Source: Roseibium porphyridii (GTDB taxonomy: Bacteria > Pseudomonadota > Alphaproteobacteria > Rhizobiales > Stappiaceae). From it: 64,000 nucleotides of DNA. Every line of letters starts with the position of its first letter. The stretch's first letter is position 1. Below the pieces are notes generated by a model. That model ran no database searches. It was not told the DNA's origin and saw only the letters and a list, made by a program, of their open reading frames with translations. Below are positions 1 to 8,761 of the stretch, in pieces. The position numbers and the translations under genes were made by a program. The DNA is taken from contig NZ_CP120863.1 in NCBI RefSeq assembly GCF_026191725.2, positions 1,840,001-1,904,000 on the forward strand, in the 5' to 3' direction.

Positions 1-102
1 TCTCCGTAGAGCCCGGCATGGTTCCGAGGTCCTTCTGGGGCAGAAGGGTTTGGGCCGTGCGTGGGCTTTCGGTACAGGTTGAACATAAAAGAGGACGCGA
101 CC

Positions 103-666
103 TTGGCACACAACACGGATGCGGAAGAACCGAACCGCCGTGACTTTCTCTACATCGCGACCGGGGCAATGGGCGTTGTAGGCGCCGGCGCGTTGGTATG
201 GCCGTTCATAGATCAGATGAACCCGGATGCTTCCGCTTTGGCATTGGCATCTATTGAAGTTGATGTGTCTGCCGTCGAAGAGGGGCAGTCAATCACGGTT
301 AAGTGGCGTGGTAAGCCGGTATTCATCCGCAACCGCACCGAAACGGAAGTGGACGAAGCCAAGTCCGTGCCGATCGCGGATTTGCCGGACCAATTGGCGC
401 GTAACGCCAATCTGCCGGCTGACGCGGATGCGTCCGATCCGAACCGTGGTGTTGAGGGCAAGGAAAACTGGCTGGTGCAGATCGGTATCTGTACACACCT
501 TGGCTGCGTTCCGATTGGTGACGCAGGTGAGTTTGGCGGTTGGTTCTGCCCATGCCATGGCTCCCACTATGACACTGCCGGCCGTATCCGTAAGGGCCCG
601 GCTCCCGAGAATTTGCTGATTCCGCCGCTCGAGTTCGTTGGCGACTCGACGATCAAGATCGGCTAA
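103..666 (+). CDS. petA: Ubiquinol-cytochrome c reductase iron-sulfur (Rieske) subunit
   Basis: Rieske subunit of the cytochrome bc1 complex; it takes an electron from quinol at the Qo site and passes it to cytochrome c1. An N-terminal NRRDF segment precedes a hydrophobic helix, the usual Tat-type membrane anchor of bacterial Rieske proteins. The two cluster boxes are present: CTHLGC (C130, H132, C135) and CPCHGS (C149, C151, H152). I prefer the TTG start at 103 because AGAGGA at 90-95 lies 7 bases upstream; a GTG at 61 in the same frame would add 14 residues but has no good ribosome site. First gene of petABC, 25 bases before petB. Confidence 0.96.
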   Translation: MAHNTDAEEPNRRDFLYIATGAMGVVGAGALVWPFIDQMNPDASALALASIEVDVSAVEEGQSITVKWRGKPVFIRNRTETEVDEAKSVPIADLPDQLARNANLPADADASDPNRGVEGKENWLVQIGICTHLGCVPIGDAGEFGGWFCPCHGSHYDTAGRIRKGPAPENLLIPPLEFVGDSTIKIG

Positions 667-691
667 CGGCAGACATTTTTAGGAGACAGCC

Positions 692-1957
692 ATGGCTGGA
701 CATTCAAACTATGTACCGCAAAGCGCTGCGGCTAAGTGGCTTGAAAGCCGCTTGCCGGTTATTTCGCTTATGCGCGGTTCCTTTGTAGATTTCCCGACCC
801 CGAAGAACCTGAACTACTGGTGGACCTTCGGCGGTATCCTGTTTTTCGTGCTGATTGCGCAGATCCTGACCGGTATCGTTCTGGTGATGCATTATACGCC
901 CAGCACCGGTGCAGCGTTCGACAGCGTCGAGCACATCATGCGTGATGTGAATTTCGGCTGGATGCTACGCTATCTGCACTCAAACGGCGCTTCGATGTTC
1001 TTCATCGCCGTTTACATTCACATTTTCCGCGGTCTCTACTACGGTTCCTACAAGGCACCGCGCGAGATTTCTTGGATCCTTGGCGTGATCATCTTCCTGA
1101 TCATGATGGGCACAGCCTTCATGGGCTACGTCCTGCCATGGGGCCAGATGTCCTTCTGGGGTGCAACGGTTATCACCAACCTGTTCTCGGCGATCCCGTT
1201 GGTCGGCGAAGCTATCGTGACTTGGCTTTGGGGCGGCTTTGCGGTCGACAATCCGACGCTGAACCGGTTCTTCTCGCTGCACTATCTGCTGCCGTTCATG
1301 ATTTTCGGCGTGGTGATCCTGCACGTATGGGCCTTCCACACGACAGGCAACAACAACCCGACCGGTGTTCAGCCGAAGACCAAACAGGACACGCTTCCGT
1401 TCCATCCGTACTACACGATGAAGGACCTGTTCGCGATTGTCGTGTTCATGATCTTCTTCTCATGGTTCGCATTCTACCTGCCGAACTATCTGGGTCACGC
1501 CGACAACTATATCGAGGCCAACCCGCTGGTTACGCCTGCGCACATCGTTCCTGAATGGTACTTCCTGCCGTTCTACGCGATCCTGCGTGCCGTTCCGGAC
1601 AAGCTTGGTGGTGTTGTGTTGATGTTCGGTGCGATTGCAGTTCTGTTCATCCTGCCGTGGCTGGATACTTCAAAGGTGCGTTCCGGCGCTTACCGTCCGC
1701 TGTTCAAACAGTTCTTCTGGATCTTTGCAGCGGTCTGTGTGGCTCTTGGCTATCTGGGCGCAATGCCCGCTGAAGGCATCTACGTGACGCTTTCGCGCAT
1801 CTTCACCGCCTACTACTTCGCGCACTTCCTGGTCATCTTGCCGATGCTCGGTTTCCTTGAAAAACCGAAGCCGCTTCCGGCATCGATTTCGGAATCGGTG
1901 TTGAAGGGTGGATCAGGCAAACCGGCTGCTGCAGCTGCAGCTCCGGAAACGAAGTAA
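692..1957 (+). CDS. petB: Cytochrome b of the bc1 complex
   Basis: Membrane core of the bc1 complex, carrying hemes bL and bH and both quinone sites. The protein is 421 residues, the usual alphaproteobacterial length, with eight or so hydrophobic helices. Visible landmarks are the heme-ligand His pairs in helices B and D ([16 protein letters not shown] and [15 protein letters not shown]) and the Qo-site PEWY motif in [11 protein letters not shown]. The C-terminus carries an Ala-rich tail ([13 protein letters not shown]). AGGAGA sits just upstream of the ATG. It lies between petA and petC on the same strand, 30 bases before petC. Confidence 0.98.
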   Translation: MAGHSNYVPQSAAAKWLESRLPVISLMRGSFVDFPTPKNLNYWWTFGGILFFVLIAQILTGIVLVMHYTPSTGAAFDSVEHIMRDVNFGWMLRYLHSNGASMFFIAVYIHIFRGLYYGSYKAPREISWILGVIIFLIMMGTAFMGYVLPWGQMSFWGATVITNLFSAIPLVGEAIVTWLWGGFAVDNPTLNRFFSLHYLLPFMIFGVVILHVWAFHTTGNNNPTGVQPKTKQDTLPFHPYYTMKDLFAIVVFMIFFSWFAFYLPNYLGHADNYIEANPLVTPAHIVPEWYFLPFYAILRAVPDKLGGVVLMFGAIAVLFILPWLDTSKVRSGAYRPLFKQFFWIFAAVCVALGYLGAMPAEGIYVTLSRIFTAYYFAHFLVILPMLGFLEKPKPLPASISESVLKGGSGKPAAAAAAPETK

Positions 1958-1987
1958 CGCGAACCGGATCAGGAGTTATTTGAGACA

Positions 1988-2827
1988 ATGAGCACCATGA
2001 TCAAAATGGTTCGTTCCCTAGCAGCAGTGGCAGCACTTGCCATTGCGACGCCGGCGATGGCTGCTGGCGCCAAGGTCGAAATCGACTATCAGAGCTGGTC
2101 TTTTGCCGGTCCGTTCGGTTTCTATGACAGGGCCCAGCTGCAACGCGGTTTCAAGGTCTATCGTGAAAACTGCTCGGCCTGCCACGGTCTGAGACTTGTT
2201 GCTTTCCGCAACCTTGCCGAAGATGGTGGCCCGAGCTTCACTGAAGACCAGGCCAAGGCAGTCGCGGCGGAATACACTGTTGTCGACGGACCAGACGATT
2301 TCGGCGACATGTATGACCGTCCGGCGATTTTGGCCGACCGGTTCCCCTCGCCATTCCCCAACGAGCAGGCGGCACGTGCTGCCAACAACGGCGCTTACCC
2401 GCCGGATTTTTCCCTGCTCGCAAAAGCGCGCGCTGCACAGCGCGGCTTCCCGTGGTTTGTCTTTGACATCTTCACGCAGTACCAGGAAAACGGTCCGGAT
2501 TATATCTACTCACTGCTGACAGGCTATGTGGATGCTCCCGAAGGCGTGGAAGTGCCAGATGGGCAGTACTATAACCACTCGTTCCTGGCTGGCGAGTTCA
2601 TCTCCATGGCTCCTCCTTTGTTTGAAGAGGCCGTGGAATATACAGATGGCACGCCCATGACGGTGGATCAGTACGCGAAGGACGTTGCGGCGTTCATGAT
2701 GTGGGCAGCAGAGCCTCATCTGGAAGATCGCAAGAAAATCGGCTTCCGCGTCATGATCTTCCTGATCGTCTTTGCTGGACTGCTGTACTTCACCAAGAAG
2801 AAACTATGGCGCAATGTTGAGCATTGA
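1988..2827 (+). CDS. petC: Cytochrome c1 of the bc1 complex
   Basis: Heme c subunit that passes electrons from the Rieske centre to a soluble or membrane cytochrome c. A signal peptide ends near AMAAGA (about residue 26). The heme c site is CSACH (C62, C65, H66), the likely axial Met is M207 in ISMAPPL, and a C-terminal anchor helix (FRVMIFLIVFAGLLYF) is followed by positive residues. At 279 residues it is of normal length. It is the last gene of petABC; a strong hairpin with a T-run begins about 26 bases after its stop. Confidence 0.97.
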   Translation: MSTMIKMVRSLAAVAALAIATPAMAAGAKVEIDYQSWSFAGPFGFYDRAQLQRGFKVYRENCSACHGLRLVAFRNLAEDGGPSFTEDQAKAVAAEYTVVDGPDDFGDMYDRPAILADRFPSPFPNEQAARAANNGAYPPDFSLLAKARAAQRGFPWFVFDIFTQYQENGPDYIYSLLTGYVDAPEGVEVPDGQYYNHSFLAGEFISMAPPLFEEAVEYTDGTPMTVDQYAKDVAAFMMWAAEPHLEDRKKIGFRVMIFLIVFAGLLYFTKKKLWRNVEH

Positions 2828-2852
2828 TTGATTGCCTGCAGAATGCATGATG

Positions 2853-2879
2853 AAAGCCGCCGGTTTCCGGCGGCTTTTT
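2853..2879 (+). terminator. Rho-independent terminator after petABC
   Basis: Perfect stem GCCGCCGG (2856-2863) with CCGGCGGC (2867-2874), a TTT loop, A-residues before it and TTTTTC after it. It ends the petABC transcript. Confidence 0.9.
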
Positions 2880-2895
2880 CTTTGGGGGAATGTTA

Positions 2896-3387
2896 ATGCA
2901 CCGCTTGTTGTTGTTACTGGGAGCGCTTGTCCTTTCCTGGAGCGCTGTGGCCGGGTCTGCGGCGACGCACCGGGTGTCGGTGCTCGACATGCAATTGGCG
3001 ATGAAAGCCGCGCTTCGCGCGGTGCTGGTGTGCAATGAAGCTGGTCACCAAGTGGGTGTGTCGGTCGTCGATCGGTTCGGCCTGGAGCAAGTCACCTTGA
3101 GAAGCAACATGGGAGGGGCCCATGTGACCGACGCCGCGCGCCGCAAGGCCTGGACCGCGGCAACGTTCAATCTGCCGACATCCGAAATTGACGCTCTGGC
3201 GCAGGATGAGGCGCGTGAGGATCTTCGAACGCTCTCCGGCGTCCTTGCACTTGCCGGCGGGTTGCCGATTGTCTCGCAGTCCGGTGAGCTGCTGGGCGGA
3301 ATAGGCGTGGCCGGCGGAGAGGGCACTGAAAATGAGGCCAAATGTGCTGAAGCCGGTCTTGACGCCATTGCAGAACAATTGAAATAA
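2896..3387 (+). CDS. GlcG/HbpS (DUF336) family protein, secreted
   Basis: Small protein of the GlcG/HbpS family, recognisable from MQLAMKAALRAV, the VVDRFG segment, DAARRKAWTAATF and the Gly-rich GGIGVAGGEG near the end. Members bind heme or act as accessory proteins in glycolate and other loci, so the molecular role here is open. The N-terminus (LLLLLGALVLSWSAVAGSAA) is a signal peptide, so it is probably periplasmic. I prefer the ATG at 2896, with GGGGGAA five or so bases upstream, over the ATG at 2890. It follows the petABC terminator closely and may have its own promoter within or just before the terminator. Confidence 0.8.
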   Translation: MHRLLLLLGALVLSWSAVAGSAATHRVSVLDMQLAMKAALRAVLVCNEAGHQVGVSVVDRFGLEQVTLRSNMGGAHVTDAARRKAWTAATFNLPTSEIDALAQDEAREDLRTLSGVLALAGGLPIVSQSGELLGGIGVAGGEGTENEAKCAEAGLDAIAEQLK

Positions 3388-3458
3388 CCCACCTCGAAGC
3401 GGCAGCCGGGCTTTGTTCGGACAAGGCTGGCAGGACTTAGATCATTTTTGGAGCGGAC

Positions 3459-4340
3459 ATGGCAGACGCAGTTTTGGGCATTATCGGCGGATCCGGCATC
3501 TACGATTTGCCGGGACTAGAGAACTCGGAATGGATCAGTGTTGAAAGCCCTTGGGGAGAGCCCTCCGACCAGGTTCGCGTCGGGTCCATTGAAGGCCTGA
3601 AGATTGTATTCCTTCCGCGCCACGGCCGTGGCCATGTCTATTCCCCAACCACTATCAATTACCGCGCCAATATCGATGTGATGAAGCGCTGCGGCGTGAC
3701 CGATCTGTTGTCTGTGTCCGCCTGCGGCTCTCTCAAGGAAGAACATGCACCGGGAACCTTTGTTCTGGTGGATCAATTCATCGACCGGACAATTGCCCGC
3801 GAAAAGAGCTTTTTCGGCACGGGGTGCGTTGCGCATGTTTCCATGGCCACCCCCGTCAGTCCGAAGCTTGTCGAAGCTGTCGCAGCTGCTGCGGAGGCGG
3901 AGGATCTGGCTTATTCAAAGGGTGGAACTTACCTGGCGATGGAAGGACCGCAATTTTCATCGCTCGCGGAAAGTCACCTCTATCGGACCTGGGGCTGCGA
4001 TGTAATCGGCATGACGAATATGCCGGAAGCAAAATTGGCCCGTGAAGCTGAGATCTGCTACGCCACCATTGCCATGGTGACGGATTATGACAGCTGGCAC
4101 CCGGACCATGGCGAGGTTGATATTCAAGCCATCATCAAGGTGCTGCACGACAATGCCGAAAACGCACAGCGCCTGGTTGCCCGCGTCGCACGGGACTTGC
4201 CGAGGCAACACCAGTCCTGTCCTGCAGGGTCGGACACTGCGCTTGAGTTTGCGTTCATGACTGCGCCGGAAAAACGAGACCCGGCACTTGTTGCCAAACT
4301 TGATGCGGTTGCAGGACGCGTTCTGAACAGGCCATCCTGA
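3459..4340 (+). CDS. mtnP: S-methyl-5'-thioadenosine phosphorylase
   Basis: Cleaves methylthioadenosine, the by-product of polyamine and homoserine-lactone synthesis, to adenine and methylthioribose-1-phosphate. The protein is 293 residues, normal for the MTAP/PNP family, and opens with the GGSGIYDLPGL phosphate-binding loop; RHGRGH, AMEGPQFSS and GMTNMPEAKLAREAE are the family substrate and ribose segments. GGAG lies five bases before the ATG. It is followed on the same strand by apt, which would convert the released adenine to AMP, so the pair forms a short salvage pathway. Confidence 0.95.
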   Translation: MADAVLGIIGGSGIYDLPGLENSEWISVESPWGEPSDQVRVGSIEGLKIVFLPRHGRGHVYSPTTINYRANIDVMKRCGVTDLLSVSACGSLKEEHAPGTFVLVDQFIDRTIAREKSFFGTGCVAHVSMATPVSPKLVEAVAAAAEAEDLAYSKGGTYLAMEGPQFSSLAESHLYRTWGCDVIGMTNMPEAKLAREAEICYATIAMVTDYDSWHPDHGEVDIQAIIKVLHDNAENAQRLVARVARDLPRQHQSCPAGSDTALEFAFMTAPEKRDPALVAKLDAVAGRVLNRPS

Positions 4341-4444
4341 ACGAAACACCACGTTTTGATCTAATTGAATTTGCTTCGACCGGTCCGACATTCTTGTTAT
4401 AAGCACCGGTCGGAGAGGAACAGCCAGCGAAAGAAAGTGAATAG

Positions 4445-4993
4445 ATGACCGACCAGACAATCCAGGATGAACTGATCGGAGCGATCCGGACGATCAAGGA
4501 TTATCCGACCGATGGAATTCTGTTTCGCGACATCACGACGCTTCTTGGGAATGCACGGGCATTTCGGCGTGCCGTCGACGCACTGGTTCAACCCTGGGCG
4601 GGATCGAAGGTCGAACAGGTTGCCGGCATTGAGGCTCGTGGCTTCATTCTTGGCGGTGCCGTTGCCCACCAGCTTTCTGCGGGTTTTGTGCCGATCCGTA
4701 AAAAAGGCAAGCTGCCGCACGAGACCGTGCGCATCGCCTACTCACTGGAATACGGCCTCGACGAAATGGAAATGCACAAAGATGCCATCAGTGCAGGTGA
4801 CCGTGTGATTGTCGTCGATGATCTGATCGCAACCGGCGGAACTGCCGAAGCTGCCTGTAAGCTGTTGCGTTCGATGGGTGCCAATATCGAAGCTGCCTGT
4901 TTCATTGTGGACCTGCCGGATCTCGGTGGTCGCAAGAAACTGGAAGCCATGAATGTCCCGGTCCGGACCCTGGTGGAATTTCCAGGTCACTGA
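4445..4993 (+). CDS. apt: Adenine phosphoribosyltransferase
   Basis: Converts adenine and PRPP to AMP. At 182 residues it has the usual size; the PRPP-binding loop is [17 protein letters not shown] (about 121-137) and the N-terminal [21 protein letters not shown] is a strong Apt signature. The 104-base gap after mtnP has a repeated ACCGGTC element (4379-4385 and 4405-4411) and a TTATAA box at 4397-4402, so it may have its own promoter. bluB starts only 6 bases after its stop. Confidence 0.95.
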   Translation: MTDQTIQDELIGAIRTIKDYPTDGILFRDITTLLGNARAFRRAVDALVQPWAGSKVEQVAGIEARGFILGGAVAHQLSAGFVPIRKKGKLPHETVRIAYSLEYGLDEMEMHKDAISAGDRVIVVDDLIATGGTAEAACKLLRSMGANIEAACFIVDLPDLGGRKKLEAMNVPVRTLVEFPGH

Positions 4994-4999
4994 CTTGCC

Positions 5000-5662
5000 A
5001 TGTCGGGAGGTTCCGTGGGCGAAGACGAAAAACCGGACTTTTCGGAGAGGTTCCGCCAGGACTTCGAAACGCTTCTGAAATGGCGGCGCGATGTACGCCG
5101 CTTCCGAACGGACCCGTTGCCGACCGGTCTGCTGGATCATCTGCTGCATTTGGCCGATCTTGCACCCTCAGTCGGCAACAGTCAGCCCTGGCGGGTCGTG
5201 ATTGTTGAAAGCCCGGACAAACGGTCTGAAGTGACTGCGTGTTTTGAGGCGGAAAACGAAACGGCAGCAAATACTTATGACGACAACAAGGCTGCGCTTT
5301 ACCGTCAGCTCAAGTTGTCCGGGCTGAAAGAGGCACCTGTCCACCTGGCCGTCTTTAGTGACGAAGACCCCGCACAGGGACATGGCCTTGGCCGCATGAC
5401 GATGCCGGAGACGCTTGCCTATTCCACGGTCAGCATGATCCACACCTTTTGGCTGGCGGCGCGGGCCGAAGGAGTTGGCGTGGGCTGGGTGTCTATTCTT
5501 GATCCGGCTGCAGTCTCCGAAATTCTTCAGGTTGACGAGAGCTGGCGGCTCGTGGCTTATCTATGCGTCGGTTTTCCGGAAGAAGAACACATCGATCCGG
5601 AATTGGAGCGTGTGCGATGGCAATCGCGCAGTCCGTTGGAGACACGGTTGTTTCGCCGTTAG
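5000..5662 (+). CDS. bluB: 5,6-dimethylbenzimidazole synthase (flavin destructase)
   Basis: Nitroreductase-fold enzyme that fragments reduced FMN with oxygen to make the lower ligand of vitamin B12. The WRRDVRRFRTDPLP opening, APSVGNSQPWR, and the GVGWVSILD flavin segment match BluB; length 220 is typical. The ATG at 5000 is used here, but the GTG at 5015 in frame sits just after GGGAGG (5005-5010) and could be the true start. It is the only B12 gene in the window and no cobalamin riboswitch is visible before it or before apt, so it may be expressed with apt. Confidence 0.92.
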   Translation: MSGGSVGEDEKPDFSERFRQDFETLLKWRRDVRRFRTDPLPTGLLDHLLHLADLAPSVGNSQPWRVVIVESPDKRSEVTACFEAENETAANTYDDNKAALYRQLKLSGLKEAPVHLAVFSDEDPAQGHGLGRMTMPETLAYSTVSMIHTFWLAARAEGVGVGWVSILDPAAVSEILQVDESWRLVAYLCVGFPEEEHIDPELERVRWQSRSPLETRLFRR

Positions 5663-5676
5663 GAGATGAATCCCAG

Positions 5677-6156
5677 ATGCCTGTGATTATTCGTGCGACC
5701 GAAGAGAGTGACCACGCCGACGTCCACCAGTTGTTGATGGATCGCTGGACTGCTCCTGAAATCATGCTCGACAATGAAATGGTCGATGCATCACGACTGC
5801 CGGGATACGTCGCCTACGACGGTGAAGAGCTTGTCGGCATGGTGACTCTGATCAAGCGAGCTGACGAGTGGGAAATCCTGACACTCGACTCCCTCAACCG
5901 TTGGGGCGGGGTCGGTAGTCAGCTGCTGGATGCAGTGGTGACGGAAGCGCGTTCAATCGGCATGCCACGCCTGACCGTGCGCACGTCCAACGACAATCTG
6001 GATGCTTTCCGGTTTTATCAGCGACGGGGCTTTCGGCTCGAGCGGATCGGCCAGGGCGTAATTGACCGGGAGCGTGAGCAGAAGCCCGGTATTCCGCTTC
6101 GGGGCGACTACGGGATCGAAATTCACGATGAAGTGCTGTTTGCCCGCACGCTTTGA
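5677..6156 (+). CDS. GNAT family N-acetyltransferase
   Basis: Acetyl-CoA-dependent acetyltransferase of unknown substrate, about 159 residues. The core GNAT features are visible: a beta strand EEWEILTL-like DEWEILTLDSL, the acetyl-CoA loop NRWGGVGSQLL, and the terminal AFRFYQRRGFRLERI. Several in-frame starts exist upstream inside bluB, but the ATG at 5677 has AGGAG at 5661-5665 and begins the conserved strand PVIIRAT. It lies 14 bases after bluB and is probably co-transcribed with it; convergent with the MaoC genes. Confidence 0.85.
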   Translation: MPVIIRATEESDHADVHQLLMDRWTAPEIMLDNEMVDASRLPGYVAYDGEELVGMVTLIKRADEWEILTLDSLNRWGGVGSQLLDAVVTEARSIGMPRLTVRTSNDNLDAFRFYQRRGFRLERIGQGVIDREREQKPGIPLRGDYGIEIHDEVLFARTL

Positions 6157-6185
6157 TGTGGGTGCCTGCTGCGCACCTGAGCCCG

Positions 6186-6683
6186 TCAGATTGAGGAAAG
6201 CGTCGCGGCCTGTCGGCGTTCGACGAAAACCGTGCCTTTGAACGAAAATACCAGTTTGTCTTCCTGATTGACGGCCAGCATATCAGAATGAATCAAGCCC
6301 CATTCCGGTCGGCTGCGGCTTTCTGTTTTGCCGGTGACGATCCGCCTGTAGCGTAGCGTGTCGTCAACAAAAACCGGCTTTATCCACTTCAGATCCTCAA
6401 ATCCTGGCGACGGGCCCATTCTTGCAGGCGTCACTCCATTGGCGAGCATCTCGGCCACAAGCTCTTTGTGCCTCGCGACCCAGAGTTTCATGAACACTGA
6501 AGCCGTGTGCCAGCCGGACGCGCATAGTCGGCCGAAATGGGTCCCCGCGGCTGCTTCTTCACTCAGATGAAACGGCTGGGGGTCGTATTGCTCGGCAAAA
6601 CGGATGATTTCATCTCGGGTGAAGGTGTGTTGCCCAAGCTCCAGTGCTTCACCGATTTCGATTTCGTCGAAGGGTTTCGTCAT
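6186..6683 (-). CDS. MaoC-family hot-dog dehydratase, paralogue 1
   Basis: R-specific enoyl-CoA-hydratase-like protein of 165 residues. The hydratase motif YDPQPFHLSEEAA (Asp and His as catalytic dyad) followed by GRLCASGWHT marks the MaoC fold. The start at 6683 overlaps the stop of the upstream paralogue by one base (TGATG), so the two are translationally coupled. Longer in-frame starts run into the neighbour and are not used. Specific acyl-CoA substrate cannot be told from sequence; such tandem pairs are common in Rhizobiales. Confidence 0.88.
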   Translation of the reverse strand: MTKPFDEIEIGEALELGQHTFTRDEIIRFAEQYDPQPFHLSEEAAAGTHFGRLCASGWHTASVFMKLWVARHKELVAEMLANGVTPARMGPSPGFEDLKWIKPVFVDDTLRYRRIVTGKTESRSRPEWGLIHSDMLAVNQEDKLVFSFKGTVFVERRQAATLSSI

Positions 6684-7138
6684 CAGGCAATGTCCCGCTT
6701 GGCAAACAGGATCGGATTTTCCCAATGAATGACTTTTGTATCGTTTTGCTTGGTCGCCGTGATCCGGAAAATAGCAATGCCGAGGTCTGGTTTGGTGCGC
6801 AAGTTCTTGGTTTCCAGAATTTCTGCACGGGCTGTCAATGTATCGCCCGGAAAGACCGGTTGTTTCCATTGCAACTTGCTGATGCCCGGAGAGCCCCTGC
6901 CACTTGTCCTGTTGAGGAGGTTCGCGGCCAACAACCGCATGACCAGGGACCCTGTGTGCCAGCCTGAAGCCGCCAAACCGCCCAACAGTGAAGCTTCTCC
7001 GGCGTCGTCATCCAGATGAAATGGCTGGGGGTCGAATTCTTCGGCAAAGCCAATGATTTCTTCCCGAGTGACCGTGATTGAACCGAGATCAAACGCCTGA
7101 CCTGGTTGTAAATCCTCGAAATAAAGGAGATCCGTCAT
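6683..7138 (-). CDS. MaoC-family hot-dog dehydratase, paralogue 2
   Basis: Second MaoC protein, 151 residues, clearly related to its downstream neighbour: FDPQPFHLDDDAGEA and GLAASGWHTGS line up with the same motif there. Catalytic Asp and His are both kept. GGAG lies before the ATG. The two genes may give a heterodimer or two enzymes of different chain-length preference; that is inference. First gene of a two-gene transcript. Confidence 0.88.
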   Translation of the reverse strand: MTDLLYFEDLQPGQAFDLGSITVTREEIIGFAEEFDPQPFHLDDDAGEASLLGGLAASGWHTGSLVMRLLAANLLNRTSGRGSPGISKLQWKQPVFPGDTLTARAEILETKNLRTKPDLGIAIFRITATKQNDTKVIHWENPILFAKRDIA

Positions 7139-7211
7139 AGGTGTTTTCCGGAATCATTCGGTCGAGCAGGTCAGGATGTATCCGGCTTCCTGAAGCCAGG
7201 CTGGACCAGGT

Positions 7212-7574
7212 TCAGTCGAAATAAATTTCATTATCATCCAAATAGACATTGCTGGCTTCACAGATATCGATTGAAATCGGCTCGTCCAGAACTTCGCTGT
7301 CATCGTTCCCGAGCCAGCCGATCTGAAGTACCTGCTCGCAGTTGCCCGTGTCAGCATAAAACTCAGCACGCACGTTCTCGCCCGGACCAAGGGCATCCGA
7401 TAGCCAGTTGTCGCTCCAGCTACTGCCGTCATCAGTGTAGAACCCGACAACGATGTTGCCCTCGGTATTGTTGTATACTTGGAAATAGCCTTCCGAGCCG
7501 GTTCCTTGCGCCATGGCGGCTGTCCCGGTCAGACAAAGCATGCTGGCGCAGGCCACTATCTTCAGAAAATTCAT
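7212..7574 (-). CDS. Small secreted acidic protein of unknown function
   Basis: A 120-residue protein that I do not recognise. It has a clear signal peptide (FLKIVACASMLCLTGTAAMAQG, cleavage near residue 23), then a very acidic, Trp- and Asn-containing mature part (YFQVYNNTEGN, GDDSSW-type turns) with two Cys (NCEQVL, DICEA) that could form a disulfide. The pattern of alternating hydrophobic residues suggests an all-beta periplasmic domain. It stands alone between the MaoC pair and the epimerase, all on the same strand, with 100-base gaps on each side. Confidence 0.7.
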   Translation of the reverse strand: MNFLKIVACASMLCLTGTAAMAQGTGSEGYFQVYNNTEGNIVVGFYTDDGSSWSDNWLSDALGPGENVRAEFYADTGNCEQVLQIGWLGNDDSEVLDEPISIDICEASNVYLDDNEIYFD

Positions 7575-7680
7575 GGGCGTTCCTTCATGCTAGCCATTCC
7601 CCTTTTCCGGCGCCATCAGACGCTATCCACCGGATTCCAGCAAGTAAACCTGTTTCCGGTAGCACCGGTTGAAGGCGTGG

Positions 7681-8580
7681 TCAGGTTTTCACGTATTTCC
7701 TCCAATTGTGGTTTTCCTGGAAGCCAAGCACCTCCCGGATCTTGCGGTTGGAAAACAGCGCTTCGTGGTCGCCGAGATCGCGACTCAGGGGAACGCTCGG
7801 GAAAAACCGTTCCAGGATTTCCGAGTTGGGAATATCGACCGAGTTGGAGTCGTTCCCCGCATTGAAGACCTGATACCCAAGGCCATCCTTTTCCAGGCAA
7901 AGGTCGACAATCTGACCGAGATCGCGCGCATCGATGTAGCAAAAAATATTGCGGCGCCGTTGCGCCGGATCCTTGAAGAAGCCGGGGAAACGATCATATT
8001 CATGCGGCTCGATGACATTGCCGATCCTCAGGGCATAAATGTCGTATCCGGAGCGACGCTGGAAAGCACGTGCGGTTTGTTCGTTGACGACCTTGGATAG
8101 GCCATAGCTGTCCATGGGATCGACATCATAGTCTTCTTCGACGGGTAGAATTTTCGGGTCGACAACACCGTCGGCGAAGCAGACGCCATAGGTCGTTTCC
8201 GACGAAGCGATCACGATTTTCCGGATGCCCAGCTTCACCGCTGCCTCGATGACATTGTAAGTGCCTACGGCATTGACGGCGAAAGTCTTGTTGTCCGGCT
8301 GGATCAGGATGCGCGGTACGGCGGCAAAATGTACAACGGCATCGAAGGCCGGGACACCATTGCCGGGTTCCAGCTCATCGAAATTGGCGTAGCTCGTCAT
8401 GACATTGAACATTTCACCGGAGGAGGTGATATCGGCCGTCAGATTGTCGACACCGGGATAATCGAGCGGCGTCAGATCGACATTTACTACCCTGTGGCCT
8501 TGTTCAAGCAGATAGGGAATGACATGTTTGCCGGCTTTGCCGGAGCCGCCAGTAAATAGGATGCGTTTCCGTGCGTTCAT
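7681..8580 (-). CDS. NAD-dependent epimerase/dehydratase (extended SDR)
   Basis: Sugar-nucleotide-type extended short-chain dehydrogenase of 299 residues. The N-terminal Rossmann motif is FTGGSGKAGKH, an acidic residue follows strand 2 (VNVDLTPLD), VHFAAVPR is the third motif, and the catalytic YGLSK supplies Tyr and Lys. I choose the ATG at 8580, where the family begins; an upstream extension to 8802 would overlap the divergent AraC gene. The substrate is unknown. It is divergent from the AraC/GyrI regulator, with a 13-base palindrome in the shared 181-base upstream region. Confidence 0.88.
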   Translation of the reverse strand: MNARKRILFTGGSGKAGKHVIPYLLEQGHRVVNVDLTPLDYPGVDNLTADITSSGEMFNVMTSYANFDELEPGNGVPAFDAVVHFAAVPRILIQPDNKTFAVNAVGTYNVIEAAVKLGIRKIVIASSETTYGVCFADGVVDPKILPVEEDYDVDPMDSYGLSKVVNEQTARAFQRRSGYDIYALRIGNVIEPHEYDRFPGFFKDPAQRRRNIFCYIDARDLGQIVDLCLEKDGLGYQVFNAGNDSNSVDIPNSEILERFFPSVPLSRDLGDHEALFSNRKIREVLGFQENHNWRKYVKT

Positions 8581-8609
8581 TGTCGACAGCTCCAGTTTGA
8601 AAGAACGGC

Positions 8610-8622
8610 GCTCATCATGAGC
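8610..8622. promoter_or_regulatory. Palindrome between epimerase and AraC regulator
   Basis: Perfect GCTCAT-C-ATGAGC palindrome in the divergent intergenic region (8581-8761), 30 bases before the epimerase start. A candidate operator for the neighbouring regulator or another protein; the assignment is inference. Confidence 0.4.
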
Positions 8623-8761
8623 AATTTGCTCGAAGAGACCAGTCTGTCTTTCGTCTTTCCCGGGAAAATCTACGTGACCTGAGATCCCTCGGTGGATCAA
8701 ATCCGCAAGATTTATCATCTGGTGCGGTGCTAGTGTCCGATCACTTTTCCAGGACGGCCAC

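Noticed and set aside
4341..4444. Cobalamin riboswitch for bluB
   Set aside because: Neither this region nor the 6-base apt-bluB gap has the length or core of a B12 aptamer.
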